NCBI RefSeq assembly: GCF_010093595.1
Contig: NW_022985474.1
Location: 5,371-69,370 of the forward strand
DNA length: 64,000 nt
From: Mytilinidion resinicola
Taxonomy: Eukaryota; Ascomycota; Dothideomycetes; Mytilinidiales; Mytilinidiaceae
Direction: 5' to 3'
Part shown: piece after piece, positions 46,429 through 57,941 of the stretch
How the letters are laid out: each line of letters begins with the position of its first letter
Numbering within the stretch: the stretch's first letter is position 1
Program-made: the position numbers and the translations under genes
The notes under the pieces: generated by a model
What the model was told of the DNA's origin: nothing
Database searches by the model: none
The model's input: the letters and a program-made list of their open reading frames with translations, nothing else

Positions 46429-48251
46429 ATGATGGTAAACTTTGGGGCCTCCCGAGCATGCCAAACGTGTAAGCAGAGGCGGAAGAAGGTAGAGAACTCC
46501 ACACCATAGCCAATGACTTGTGCTGAAAGTATTCTACCTGCACAGTGCGATGAAAGCCGCCCAGTGAGTACAGTTGCCTCATTCTTTCCCAACTGGAGTC
46601 AAATGTACCATCTTCTCATCGGCTGTAGAACTGCCAGCGATGCATTAAAGCTGGCCGCGTCTGCCTGGGCTACCAGGAGAATTCTAGCGTTTTATTTCGC
46701 CATTACGGCCCTCCAACGCTAAATGAACCACCATCTGCTGTAATGCAGACGCCGACTTCACCGTCTGGAGTAGTGATTCCTGAGCCTGACGACGAGCAAC
46801 TAGAAAGAGACGCGCTGGCGATCTTCTTTGACGATTACTGTGTTGAATCGGCGGATAGAACCATCTCACGTGGGTTCCTTGACGGCCTCAAGCCCTTGAT
46901 TGACCATGCAGGGGAGTCTTCGGATATCGCCCAAGCAGCTAAGATTGTCGCTCTTGCAACGACTGGAAATAGGCTACGCAGGCTGAATATTCTGTGCAAG
47001 ACTAAGCAGCAATACGGAGGCCTGCTTCACTCGTTTCGTTCGACGCTTATGCGTGCCACGGAGTCTGACATGGTAGAGACCTTGATGATTGCAGTACTAT
47101 TAGGTCTCTATGAGGTACGTCCTTTATCGCACTGCGGTCGTCAATTCTGTCATTGACTTAGACTGTTAAGATCGTGAGCAGCACCGAATCAGACCCCGGC
47201 CAGCGCAATGCTCACGTCTCAGGTGTTGGCGCCATTCTCTCCAACAAAGACTCACCATTCGACCTCACCACGGGCACTCGTTTGTTTCAGCTCGGCAATG
47301 CCTTTCTGCTTCCGGAATCTCTACCAGTACGTGCGTGCGCTCTGCACCTTTGTACTACGGCTGATATCAACCAAGCAACCCGAAAATGTCGGCCTGCTCT
47401 GTGCACCGAGTCGCAACGGCTCAGTCTTGGCTCTAGACGGCATTCTCATCAATGTCAACCCTATTTTCAATCTAGCTAACGATTTGTTCGTTGCCCCATC
47501 TTGTCAACTAGAAGATGTGCGGACGCTGCGACAGGAGGCAATAGCTCTGGAGCGACACATATCCACATGGCCCACCAGATTGACAGGAGAATGGGCACCT
47601 CACGTAGTCGGAAACGTTAGCGAGGCTCAACTGAGATCTTCCCACTCCCCAGGCTGGCCAGGAACGGTTGACAGCTACTTCGACCGTGAGTCGTGCTATT
47701 CCCAATTCACGTTAACGACCTAACTGATGCAGTATATGTTGCTGCAGTTTGGAACACATATCGAAAGACGCATCTGATGATTTTGGACATCATCGTCAAG
47801 TGCTCGAACTACCTCGAGCCAAGCGACGTCTGCTTCGAACTACACCCCAAAGCTCGACAGCTTGCCAACGACATTGCTGCCTCAATTCCTTATCACCTGA
47901 CAAATGACGCCGCTAAGTATCTTCAACACGTCCAGCACGGCGTGGAAGCACAATATGACGGGCGGCCGGTGGGCGGCTTGCTGGTACTACATCCACTTTG
48001 GGTCGTTGCCAATGCTTCGGTCGTTTCCCATGAGTTGAGCACCCATATGCGCAACGAACTTTCGTGGATTGGGCACGTAATGGGGATTGGGCAGGCTAAC
48101 CAGCTTGCTAGCGTGAGTTCCTGCACCAGCGATAGCCGGCGAGAGAACGAAGGCGACTAATTCTTTCTAGTCACGTGCCCTGCTCTCGTCGCAGCATATC
48201 GCTCAAGGGCACGTTCTTATTTGGGCGGGGATGCTGACACAGCCAATTTGA
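46429..48251 (+). CDS. Zn2Cys6 transcription factor
   Basis: Two ATGs (46,429 and 46,432) open exon 1, which ends RACQTCKQRRKK. After an intron a tiny exon encodes CDESRP, and after a second intron the cluster finishes with NCQRCIKAGRVCLGY, giving C-x2-C-x6-C-x6-C-x2-C-x6-C. The rest is a fungal transcription-factor domain (FFDDYCVESADRTISRGFLDG, LMIAVLLGLYE, LVLHPLWVVANASVV, WIGHVMGIGQANQL). The last intron removes 48,113-48,170 and the protein ends AGMLTQPI with TGA at 48,249-48,251. This C-terminal layout is common in regulators next to transporter genes. It lies 370 bp upstream of an MFS transporter on the same strand and may control it. No lesion seen. Confidence 0.78.
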
Positions 48252-48621
48252 GATCTGAGCGACCATTGGGAGCGACCTTCATGGTCAATTACGTGCTCCT
48301 GGAATACCCAGCCCGAGACGCATGGGGATATATCGGCGGACGTGGGTGGTGTTCTCTTCACAAGCGCGCGCAAAGCTAACCCGTTGAAGCAGACGAGCTT
48401 CTGCGCCACGACCTCCCATCCCTGCATTCTCCCAGATTCGATTAGCTTTGCGCGCCGACACGGACCTTGATAGAGAAATAACTGCAGCAAGTATCCGACT
48501 GCGAATTTTGGACAGGTATAAGGCGAAATGCTTCTGCTCCTTCCCAGATAAAGTTCCGATTTCAGACACTCGATTGACTTTCTTTTCTTCAAGAAACCTG
48601 TCAACCTCCTAGTAGTTTGGC
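48252..48621. other. Intergenic, promoter of the second MFS gene
   Basis: 370 bp. The 133-codon minus-strand ORF at 48,203-48,604 has no domain and is not supported as a gene. Confidence 0.45.
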
Positions 48622-50515
48622 ATGCGCGACCTGCTCAGAGATGCTGCCGTAGGGCAGGTCCTTCGTTTTCTTACGCGTGGAAAAGTCGCTACCTACCCCG
48701 AAGACGCCATAGACTTCAAACTCCCCGCGCTACAGACTCAATCAAATCTATCTGTCGACACATCGGGCTACAACGCAAACTCGGAACAGGACGTAAATCA
48801 TCGAACACTGCATTCCGGCAACGCAGACAATGTTTCAGAGGGCCAGGAAAGTGGCAGCGCGACTTGCGATCATCAAGCCTCCAACACCATCACTCTTGTA
48901 ACATGGTACACCGACAACGACCCTGCGAACCCACACAACTGGTCCTCTCCTAAAAAGCTTTGGATCTCGTTTTTAATTCTTACCTACACACTATCGGTCT
49001 ACATTGGCTCTTCTCTCTACACGGCCAGCGAATCAGCCATTGTCTCCCTCTACGGCGTCAGCGAAGTCGTCGCTGCGTTAGGCCTCTCCCTCTATGTGAT
49101 CGGATACGGTGTTGGGCCAATGCTATTTTCACCACTCTCAGAGATCCCGGCGATTGGGCGAAATCCACCTTACGTTATCACGTACGCTTTATTCGTGGTG
49201 TTGTGCGTCCCGACGAGCTTGGTAGATAACTTAAGCGGGCTGCTGGTGCTGCGGTTCCTTCTTGGCTTCTTCGGGTCGCCATGCTTAGCCACTGGAGGGG
49301 CTAGTTATGGAGACTTCTATGGTGGGCGAGAAATGCCGTATGTGATTGCGTTGTGGGGTGGGGGGGCGACACTGGCACCGGTAAGTCTCGCAATTGCGAA
49401 GAGATGCCGATCTGCAACACTGCTTTCATCTTCTATGTTAGAACCTGTGGACTGACCAACTTGACACATCCCTGCTTTCATCTTCTATGTTAGAACCTGT
49501 GGACTGACCAACTTGACACATCCAGGCCCTCGGTCCTCTCGTAGGTGGCTTCGCAGTCCAATATGAAAACTGGCGCTGGAGCTCCTGGGAACTTCTCTGG
49601 TTCACTGGCCCCGTCTTCATCCTCATGTTCCTCGCCCTTCCAGAAACATCCTCAGACAAGATCCTCCTCCAACGCGCTCGGCGCCTACGCACCCTCACTG
49701 GCCGTACCGACCTCCGTGCTTCGTCCGAAATACGTCAAGAAAAAATGGCGACGGGTCAGATAGTGTTTCAGGCGCTGATCAAGCCGTGGGAGATCAACAT
49801 CAAAGACCCGGCTATGCTCTTCACAACTTTCTATACAGCGTTGACCTACGCGATATACTACTCCTTTTTTGAGTCGTTCCCACTCGTGTACCAAGAGATC
49901 TACGGTTTCAATCTCAGTGAACTTGGCCTTGCGTTCCTCGCTGTGCTCGTGGGGCTTTGCGTTGCAGTCGCGGCATACTGTGCATACTTCTACTGGATCA
50001 GCGACCCTATTTTCGCCAAAGCAGAACAAGAAGGCCATGCCATTCCACCAGAAGCGAGACTCCGCCCTGGGCTAGTCGCGACCTTCTTCATTCCTGCCGG
50101 CCTCTTCATCTACGGTGCGTCAACTACCCCCTCCATCCTATTCAACCTGCAATCAGCTAATCTCTAGCAACCCACCACAGCATGGACATCCCGCCCCTCC
50201 CTCCACTACCTTATCTCCCTCGTCGGCGTCGCGATTAGTATGTTCGGCGTGTTCATCATCTCGCAGTGCATGTTCATCTACCTGCCCTTCACCTACCCGC
50301 GCTACGCCGGGTCGCTGTTCGCCGCGAACGGCTTCGCGAGGAGCGTATTTGCGGCGGGTGCGATTCTGTATGCGCGCCCAATGTTTCTGGGAATGGGGGT
50401 TGCTGGTGGGGTTAGTCTTTTGGGGGGGCTGTGTGCGGGTTGCTGTGCGGGGATTTATGCGATTTTCTTTTTTGGGGAGAGGTTGAGGTTGAGCAGTCGG
50501 TTCGCGGTGACTTGA
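48622..50515 (+). CDS. MFS multidrug transporter, DHA1 (FLR1/caflatoxin-like) type
   Basis: Three exons (48,622-49,380; 49,526-50,114; 50,181-50,515) splice in frame to 560 residues. A cytosolic N-terminus of about 100 residues ends with DNDPANPHNWS, the usual lead-in of this group. About twelve membrane segments follow, with SEIPAIGRNPPY in the motif A loop and APALGPLVGGF as the antiporter motif C, spliced across intron 1. It would export drugs or secondary metabolites by proton antiport at the plasma membrane. Intron 1 is enlarged to 145 bp by a perfect 52-bp tandem duplication. A Zn2Cys6 gene immediately upstream is a likely regulator. Confidence 0.86.
49420..49523 (+). repeat. Perfect 52-bp tandem duplication within an MFS intron
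   Basis: Bases 49,420-49,471 and 49,472-49,523 are identical and directly adjacent, starting CTGCTTTCATCTTC and ending TTGACACATCC. The acceptor AG follows the second copy. Absence of any difference implies a recent event or an assembly duplication. Confidence 0.93.
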
Positions 50516-50966
50516 GGTGAGGGTGGAGGGGGAGACTGGCCTTCTTGCTGCGTTGATCTTTACGCACGAGCGTCGAGGCTGGCAAGGGCTTGAAAAGTGT
50601 TTACTTTGAAACCTGTTTACTTTGAAACCTGTTTACTTCAATTTGGATCTTGTTGATGGGATAGGATGCGGCGCGATGCGTATTGGACAGTTAGCGCCTA
50701 TCATTAGATGCAGTTGAACGCTGCGTAGACTATTAGTCTTTAGGTTCCGCGATTGTGGGATTTCACAAGAGAAGGCATTTTCGAAGACTCAACCGAGCGT
50801 CAATGGTCAGATTTGGATCATATTATAAGTGATCGCTTTTTTCAAATATTATGCACAAAGAATGTAAGCTCGCTTCGTCTCCTCCAAGGCCTGCCCAGAT
50901 TTAATCAAATGGTCCCTTCATCGTCCAACTCAACATTTTAGAGCGCCGCTCAACCCAAAAGATCAT
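50516..50966. other. Intergenic between convergent genes
   Basis: 451 bp, no supported gene. It contains a direct repeat of TGTTTACTTTGAAACC (about 50,598 and 50,615), with a third partial copy directly after. Confidence 0.5.
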
Positions 50967-52125
50967 TTAGCAAGACGCGCCGGATGGGACGTGCTCGCAA
51001 GCAGAGCTCTTCTTGCCACCAGTAACGCTGACACCGGACCAGGTCCAGTCAGAGCAAGCACCAGAAGCGCAGAGGACGTAGATATCAGTAGCGCTGCTAG
51101 AGACCGTACCCTTGACGTCGCTGAGAGTAAGACCGGTAATGGGGACCCCGCCGGTTGGGGTGCCAGTCGGGCTGCCGTTCTCATAGTCTTGCTCAATAAC
51201 GATACCGTACTTGGTGATTCCAGAGAGCGTGATGCCCGAGTACGTGACGTCGGAGACAGAACCCGTGTCGCCAGAGATAGTCTTGATACGGACGCCGTTC
51301 TGGGAGTTCTTGATGCTGGAGTCCTTGATTGTGACACCCTTGACAGTGTTGTCGGAGCGGCCACCGACGGATCCGATGGAGAGGCCGTGGCCACCGGAGC
51401 AGGACCCGTTCTCGAAGATGATATTGGTGCCAGAGTTAATGGCGAGGCAGTCGTCTTGGTTCTTGACGACAGCGCCGGTGATGGTCACAGTGTCTGAATC
51501 GCCGACATCGAAGGCGTCGGTATTGTGGCCTTCAGAGTCCCCAGCAGAGTTATCGACGGTGATGGATGAGAGCGTGAGGTTGGATGCTCCGTCAATGCTG
51601 AACCCTTGGACCGGAGTGTTCAAGACATTCAAGCCGCTGATGACGGAGTTGGTGAGGGAATGGGCGTAGAAGAACTTGGGCTTCGTTTTCCCGCCGTTGC
51701 TTCCTTTACCATCCCACCACTTGGCACCATTGCCGTTAATGACGTGGCCGGAGGCGCCTTTGACAGTAATGTCGGTACCAGAAACGCTGATCAAAGGCCC
51801 CGTCCATTCCTTGTAACCAAAAATGGTGGTTCCTTTGAATGTGACCTATATACGTTAGTCATGCCTCTTGCCTCATGAATCCAGTTCGACATACGGTGGT
51901 GCCCGTCTTAAGGCCAGTGAGATCCAATGTTTTGCCAGCTGGTACGGTAATGCCGCTGAGGATGATGTTGGAGCAAGACTTCTTACTAGCAGAAGCGGAA
52001 GCAGCTGAGGTGAAAGTACAAGTGGTCGCTCGCTCCTCGACGGAAGCGGGGGTTGGGACTGGGGCAGCGCCAACCAGGGCGCCGCAGATGCTCAGCAGGA
52101 CGCTGGCTGTAGCAAAGGAGTGCAT
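50967..52125 (-). CDS. Endopolygalacturonase, glycoside hydrolase family 28, secreted
   Basis: Two exons, 52,125-51,895 and 51,845-50,967 (49-bp intron), give 369 residues. [20 protein letters not shown] is a clear signal peptide, followed by a short propeptide ([12 protein letters not shown]) and the mature start ATTCTF. The right-handed beta-helix carries all GH28 signatures: NTD in [12 protein letters not shown] in [12 protein letters not shown] in [12 protein letters not shown] and RIK in NGVRIKT. It hydrolyses alpha-1,4 bonds in homogalacturonan outside the cell. The shortened internal loops and C-terminal Cys pairs fit endo- rather than exo-acting enzymes. ATG 52,125 is chosen because it begins the signal peptide; an upstream in-frame ATG at 52,167 would mask it. 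No lesion. It marks a plant-tissue-degrading lifestyle. Confidence 0.94.
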
Positions 52126-54077
52126 AATGAAGATTTCTTTTGATGAAATGAGAGACAGAGAGAACAAAAAGGATAGTGAATGGAGTGTGAATTGAATCCG
52201 TTGGAAGAGAAGTGAATGAATTTTGAGCGGGTGGGACTATTCCAGAGTCGGAGCGAAGAAGATGCATCTTATGTATTGTATTGCTGTGATACTGCCGTGA
52301 CTTTTGCCATTAGCGACAGGGCATAAAAATTCCGAGGCCACGCCATGGGAGGGAGCACCAGGGCTTATAGGGAGCTTTGGCACTTGTTTTCGGACAGCAA
52401 AACGAAACGGGCCTGGCCTCTCGAGCTACACTTGGCTGTTGCGTGCTTTGAAACAGCAGATGGGGTGGGAGCCTGCCGGAGCCGCGTAGGCGGATTGGAA
52501 GCGAGATTCGCAAGGAGGAAGAATGGTGAGAAATATGGGAGCGGAGGAAATATGGCGGCGGAATTCTTCTGCACTATACAATCTCATCTAAGTTGTACCC
52601 TCCAACCGCCAAGCCTCGAATTCCATCACGCGATGCCGTGGAACTACTTCGAGGAACTTGATGCATCTTGGCTGTGCAGATCTGAATGCTTCGTTTGACA
52701 GAAACCAAAGGCCACAATCTTCAAACCCTTATCACACGTCTTCATCTCCGGTGCAGGATGTCCTAGCGAGGGACCAGACAGGCCCCAGGCCCCCTATTGC
52801 CGAATCTCTGTCAATTCTCCTCGGCGAGATGTCATGAACTAAAGCAAGTTTCCGAGCAAATGCGTCCGCCCGAACATCCGCCGTGGCCGCTTCATGCTCG
52901 TTTTCTACCCGGCAAACGAAGGTGGCACCGTTTGAAGTTGAACGTGGGCGACGGGGGTGTTGCCGGGCCATAGAATTTCTACAAATCGGCCCTGAGCGTT
53001 TCACCCCGAAACAGGGCCCTTCAATCATCTTCTCGACTTCAGCTTTATCATTACCAAGTGTAATTTTTGGCGCCTAGTAGAGTGTTATTCCCCGTGGCAG
53101 AGCAAGGAATGGGGAAGATATCCCGCTGGTCCTCCCCTGCATGAAGGGTCGGGTCTCGCACTGTGTACTCGGGTTTCGAACGGGCCCAATAGCTTGATCT
53201 GCACCTTTTGATTGGTTGAAATGGTCGTGATAGACCTTGTATAGCTAGGTATACTAGAACATCGATAACAGAGGAAGTAGAGCTTTGGTTTCTTTTGGAG
53301 CCTATGCAAGTACATCCGATCTATCAGATGCATTTTACTGGCCTTTTTGGGCGAAGATCCAGAGCGAAATCTTCTAACAATAAGAGATGGGGAAAAGCAG
53401 GCGTGTTTGCTGTGAAATGGAATGAATTTTCTATATGCGCTCGCTTTCAAAATGTCGGATATTCTGAAGGGGGTTAGAATAGAGGAGGCATGTCGCTTTG
53501 TATCGAGGCGTCGTTCTATCACCGTTCATCTTGTGCCTTTTTAAGAGAGCTTCATTGGTCAAACCCTTCTTCTTGCTGGAGAAAAACATAAGCCTGTACG
53601 TAATGTAAACGTTCTTCCCACTCAAGTACCATACAGTCTTTCTATTGCCAGCTCCGGTCTTTCGACTCGCAATGGCACACTGCAGCAAATGCATTAGGAA
53701 CGATGAAAGCGCTCAAAACTTTCGCCGCTCAAGATGTCATTTTCCGAGCACTAGTCCCAGATTAGAAGTTGACGGTCCGAGCCGATCGGCAAGGCTGATT
53801 GTAGGTTTCCCAGGCGTGGCGACGACATCTATCTTCCTACGACCCGAGCATCTATCTCCGTATGTGTACTATCTCAAATAGCCACCTACGTGCGCCATGT
53901 CCATCTTGCATCTGCGGTAGCTGTTCGCCGTTCAACGCGAGCATGGCTGACTCGCTTGCATTCGACCCTCTTTCATAAGTAGCAAGCCATCTTAGACCTC
54001 TCTACATCTTGGAGGAATAACTAGTATATCAAATTGCTTCGATTCGTGTTTCTTTCCGGCACCATATATCTCGTACC
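52126..54077. other. Long intergenic stretch, no supported gene
   Basis: About 1.95 kb. A T/C-rich tract near 52,140-52,190 (minus-strand sense) is probably the polygalacturonase promoter. Several ORFs of 60-145 codons occur on both strands (for example 53,085-53,522 minus), none with a domain, splice structure or signal peptide I trust. Confidence 0.45.
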
Positions 54078-54470
54078 ATGTCCCGATCATTACACGAGGC
54101 AGACAAAACCGTGGACGAGCGTCGAGTCGATTATCAGGGAGTAAATGAGGCCGCTCAAAAGGGGCATTCGCTGAAAGGGAAGCAAGGGATCGATGTACGA
54201 CGCACTCAACTTTGTTGCCGCTCATGGTATTTCGGAAGTCTCCCCGGAAGAAAGCAAACGCATCCGCCGCAAGGTCGACATGATTCTGATGCCAATGGTG
54301 AGCTTCCACGCCACCGGTCGAGAGTATACTCTGACGTCGATGACTAGCTGTTCGTTACTTACACACTCAACTTCATGGATAGACAGGCAGTATCTTATTC
54401 AGCCAACTTTGGGTTGAAGAAAGATAACGTAGGCGCTAGCTGCTTTCCCTCTTTACTCGGTCATATCCAC
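54078..54470 (+). pseudogene. 5' fragment of an allantoate-permease-like MFS transporter
   Basis: ATG 54,078 opens MSRSLHEADKTVDERRVDYQ. The frame must shift by one base near 54,190 to continue YDALNFVAAHGISEVSPEES and then KRIRRKVDMILMPM. After a 50-bp intron the first membrane segment begins: LFVTYTLNFMDRQAVSYSANF, then GLKKDN and a possible donor. This is the canonical N-terminus of Dal5-type anion:cation symporters of about 500 residues. The gene then stops at a transposon insertion at 54,474. No later part is found in the window, so about 85 percent is missing. Confidence 0.75.
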
Positions 54471-54471
54471 T

Positions 54472-54473
54472 AA
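54472..54473. repeat. TA target duplication, left of second Fot1-like element
   Basis: TA before ACGTACTTCACAAGCG and again at 56,588-56,589 after the right inverted repeat. Confidence 0.85.
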
Positions 54474-54553
54474 CGTACTTCACAAGCGAGTCGGCCACAC
54501 AAGCGAGTCGGCCACCTCATCACGAAAACGCGACGCGTCAACCAACAACCAAT

Positions 54554-55804
54554 ATGCGTCGACAACACAACGCGCAATCAATCCAAAAAGAAGGCAGGCT
54601 AGCCTTAGCTCTCCTAGCTATCCGACGAAATCAAATTCCAAGCGAACGACGCGCTGCAGGCATATACAATGTCCCCAAAAGCACGCTCCAAGACCGACGC
54701 GGCGGAATGACTGCACGACGCGATTGTGAGCCTAATTCAAAGAAGCTTACAAAGCTTGAAGAATCAGCCATTGTTCAACATATACTCGACCTGGATTCGC
54801 GAGGGTTTTCGCCTAGCTTAACTGCTGTACGAGAGATGGCCAACAAGCTACTCGCCGAGCGCGGTGCTGGCCAAGTGGGCATTAACTAGCCAAACAACTT
54901 TATCAAGCAAACGGACAAGCTTAAAATAAAGTTTAATCGAAAGTACAACTATCAAAGAGCTCTATGCGAAGATCCAGAGGTTATTAGCGATTGGTTTAAG
55001 CTTGTATACAATATAAAAGCAAAGTACGGCATTATTAATAACAATACATACAACTTTAATAAAGCTGGCTTCCAAATAGGCGTCATCTCATCAAGCATGG
55101 TTGTAACAGGCTCCGAGCGGCGCAATCGACCAAAAGCTGTACAGCCAGGCAATCGCGAATGGACAATAATAATCCAAGGAATCAATGCCTGTGGATGGGC
55201 CATCCCGCCATTCATTATCTTTGCAGGCAAGTAGCATCTCTCTGCATAGTACGAGGGCGACAACATACCACCGGACTAGGTTATGGCAGTAAGCAATAAT
55301 GGCTGGACAACGAATAAGCTTAGTGTTGCCTGGCTGCAGCATTTTAATATGCATACAAAAGATCGCACCGTAGGCACGCATCGGCTGCTGATTATTAATG
55401 GCCATAAGAGCCATATCTCGCTCGAATTCCAACAAATTTGCAAGGAGAACAACATCATCGCTCTCTGTATGCCGCCGCATTCGTCGCACCTGCTGCAGCC
55501 GCTTGATATTGGCTGCTTTTCGCCATTAAAAAAGGCATACGGGCGCCAAATTGAGGACCTAGTACGCCACTACATCAATCACATCACAAAGCTAGAGTTC
55601 CTGCCGGCATTTAAAGCAGCATTCTACAACTCAATTACAAAGAGCAATATTTGCGCAAGCTTTCGAGGCGCAGGCCTTGTGCCGCTTGATCCAGAGTCAG
55701 TGCTCTTAAAGCTTGATGTTGTGCTTCGTACGCCGTCGCCTCCCGCCGTGGAGGCTCAATGGGAATCAAAAACACCAAGCAACGCTCTCGAGCTAGACTC
55801 ATAA
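54554..55804 (+). pseudogene. Fot1/pogo-type transposase of the second element, RIP-inactivated
   Basis: ATG 54,554 opens an N-terminal helix-turn-helix part (YNVPKSTLQDRRGG, CEPNSKKLTKLEES) that stops at TAG 54,887-54,889 where Trp is expected. The DDE_1 domain continues in frame with TAG codons near 55,232, 55,247 and 55,277. Catalytic Asp positions read NFNKAGF and LLIINGHKSH, so both Asp residues are Asn. The remainder, from HRLLIINGH through PPHSSHLLQPLDIGCF to ALELDS at 55,804, is intact. Every lesion is a G-to-A change. Confidence 0.88.
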
Positions 55805-55959
55805 TCAGCCTTAATTTGTAATCGCATTCAAATGCATCAAAATAGCTCGCCTACAGCTATTCTTAACTCGCTTAATAGCCTCTCTAAAGGTGCTGCAATT
55901 ATAATGCATAAAGCCACGCTGCTGCGCGATACAACTCGGGTTGCAGCACTACAACCTAG

Positions 55960-56215
55960 GGTCAGCAACTCATATGCAGTAACGTATCAGGATAGCATGC
56001 TGATACAGGAGGAAGTAACAGGTAGTGCAACAGCAGTGCTGCAGCACGGTATCAGTACTGTATCAGGAAACAGGATGAATCAAGTAACGCGTCAGGAAGA
56101 GATACCACGTTATGCCCCCGGGGCTGGCCCCCCCTCCTTCCCCTAGTATATAAACAACGAGCTAGACACCCATAGAAATCAGAGTTCACATCAATTTCAA
56201 CCTGAGTATACAGTT
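55960..56215. mobile_element. About 255-bp insertion inside the second Fot1-like element, possible solo LTR
   Basis: The first element reads RD and then VTSLQKAN-type sequence continuously at this point, whereas here the sequence is interrupted. The insert contains GTATATAAAC, a TATA-box-like site, a C-rich block before it, and GTTGC near both borders, which could be a 5-bp target duplication. These features fit a solo LTR, but terminal TG and CA are not cleanly visible. Confidence 0.45.
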
Positions 56216-56587
56216 GCCAGCCTTCAAAAGGCAAATAAAGCTGCCACAAAGCGCAAGGCGCGCAAAAAAAAGCGGATTCAGAGGGAAGAACTCTAACAAA
56301 GGAAGCAGGCTCTCAAATAGCTGCTCAAAGAATCGAGGAGGCAGCTTAAAGCAAAAGGCAGCAAGCCGGAGCGCGCTCCGGCGGCGGCGTGCAGCGCTGT
56401 AGGCGCTGCGGCGAACCAGGGCACAACGCTCGTACGTGCAAAAAAGATGCAGAGGTTGCTGCAGATTAGGCTACAACTTGTATCTAGTTGATATCTATTG
56501 GCGTTGTGGAGCAATCAACGTTTAAGGCAGCTAAATATAATGAGGTGGCCGACTCGCTTGTGTGGCCGACTCGCTTGTGAAGTACGT

Positions 56588-57939
56588 TACTTAGACTTTA
56601 GTCTAATCCGACGAACCGTGCGCAACCCCACCAAAATCGCGTCGCGTATGAACGCGTCCTATTCACCTCAACACCACACCACAATAACACGCTCTTTTGG
56701 CGATCCGATTGATAGGAATGCAAGAGGGAATGGCGAGCTTTCAACTGAGCAGCGCATAGCCATTATTGCAAAGCACCAGGCCTGTGTATCCAACAAGGAA
56801 TTGGCAGCAGAATTCGGCTGCAATCCACGCACCATCTACACCACAATCAAACGCTTCAAAGAACACAACACCACCAAGTTCTTACCTCGCTCTGGCCAGC
56901 CAGAGGTTCTTACACGTCATGAGAAGCGCGATATCATTCAAATTGTGCGAAAATCCCCAAAACTGGAGTACTCCCAGATTATCAAGGAGGCCGGCCTGGA
57001 TGGACGCCCGAATCGGAAGCACCCCATTTCCAAGAAGACTATCCAACGCCACCTTGGAGTAAATGGCCTACACAAGCGCAGGTGCGCCAAGAGGCCAAAA
57101 TTAAAGCCTGAGCATGTTGTTATACGCCGCAAATTCGCTCAGGACTATAAGAATTTCAACTGGGAGGGGACAACTGTTAAGTTCACGGATAAGTGCTCCG
57201 TGCAGAGGGGTTCCGGGCAGCAGGCAGAGTGGTGCTTCCGCTATTCTAATAAGAAATATCACCTAGATATAATTACAGAGAAAGACAAGTCCAACAAGAT
57301 GTTACAGATAGTATAGGCAGCTATTTGGATCACCCCAGAGGGCCATACTGGCCGGTCGCCATTAATTATCATGGAGCGTGATTGGGAGGCCAAGAAGATA
57401 GGCTACTCGGGCAGAAGCTACACCAAGATATTAGAGGATAGCCTCTTGGAACAATACCAACCAGGGGAGATATTTATGCACGATAATGCGGCCATACACA
57501 ACTCCAAATGGACCAAGGAGTTCCTGGAAACCCATGGTATTTAGACCATGGAATGGCCCCCCTATTCACCAGACCTCAACCCCATTGAACATATGTGGTG
57601 GGCGCTGAAGAAGATGGTTCATAAGCTGCATCCAGAGCTAGCCATAATAGGCAAGGCAGAGGCTGATTAGACAGCTTTACAGGAGGCAATCAAGGAGGCA
57701 TAGTTGAAGCTGCCTGATTCACTGATTTTATCGCTTGTACGGAGTATGCCAGATCGTATAGAGGCCCTACGGGTGGCCAAGGGCTGGCAAACGAAATATT
57801 AGCATATAGCGATCAAAACACCAAGAAATTATATCACTAGGCCTCACAGCTGCGTTGTATTGTAGAAGTGACAACATCAAGATTCGTTGATTTTCGTGGC
57901 CGTGCGGGGTAGCCGGATCAAACTAAAGTCCACCGACTG
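56588..57939 (+). mobile_element. Tc1-like DNA transposon, RIP-inactivated
   Basis: About 1.35 kb. The right end, read inward, is CAGTCGGTGGACTTTAGTTT and is followed outside by TA at 57,940-57,941. The left end has TAGACTTTAGTCTAATCC directly after the Fot1-like element, which aligns with the right end from GACTTTAGT onward; its outermost bases are altered or displaced. The interior carries a complete but stop-ridden transposase frame. Confidence 0.82.
56648..57802 (+). pseudogene. Tc1-family transposase, four TAG stops
   Basis: A 385-codon frame from ATG 56,648 to TAG 57,800-57,802 without frameshifts. The helix-turn-helix reads VSNKELAAEFGCNPRTIYTT, followed by a second DNA-binding segment. 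The catalytic triad regions are KFTDKCSV (expected DE), FMHDNAAIH, and WPPYSPDLNPIEHMWWALK with the final Glu, as in a DD34E Tc1 transposase. Premature TAG codons at 57,314, 57,542, 57,668 and 57,701 all stand where Trp is expected. Confidence 0.9.
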
Positions 57940-57941
57940 TA

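Larger units (their letters stand above)
54474..56587 (+). mobile_element. Second Fot1/pogo-like transposon, opposite orientation
   Basis: 2,114 bp with inverted termini of about 50 bp that start ACGTACTTC and carry two copies of a 16-base CAAGCGAGTCGGCCAC motif, the same layout as the element at 24,657-26,509 with CCGG changed to TCGG. TA flanks both ends. It encodes a related transposase on the plus strand. It is about 260 bp longer than the first element, mostly because of an insertion near 55,960-56,215. Its right end directly abuts a Tc1-like element. Confidence 0.92.

Noticed and set aside
48203..48604. 133-codon minus-strand ORF
   Set aside because: No domain, overlaps the end of the Zn2Cys6 gene and the MFS promoter; nothing supports it.
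51211..51669. 152-codon plus-strand ORF
   Set aside because: Antisense shadow of the polygalacturonase gene; low stop density follows from its biased codon use.
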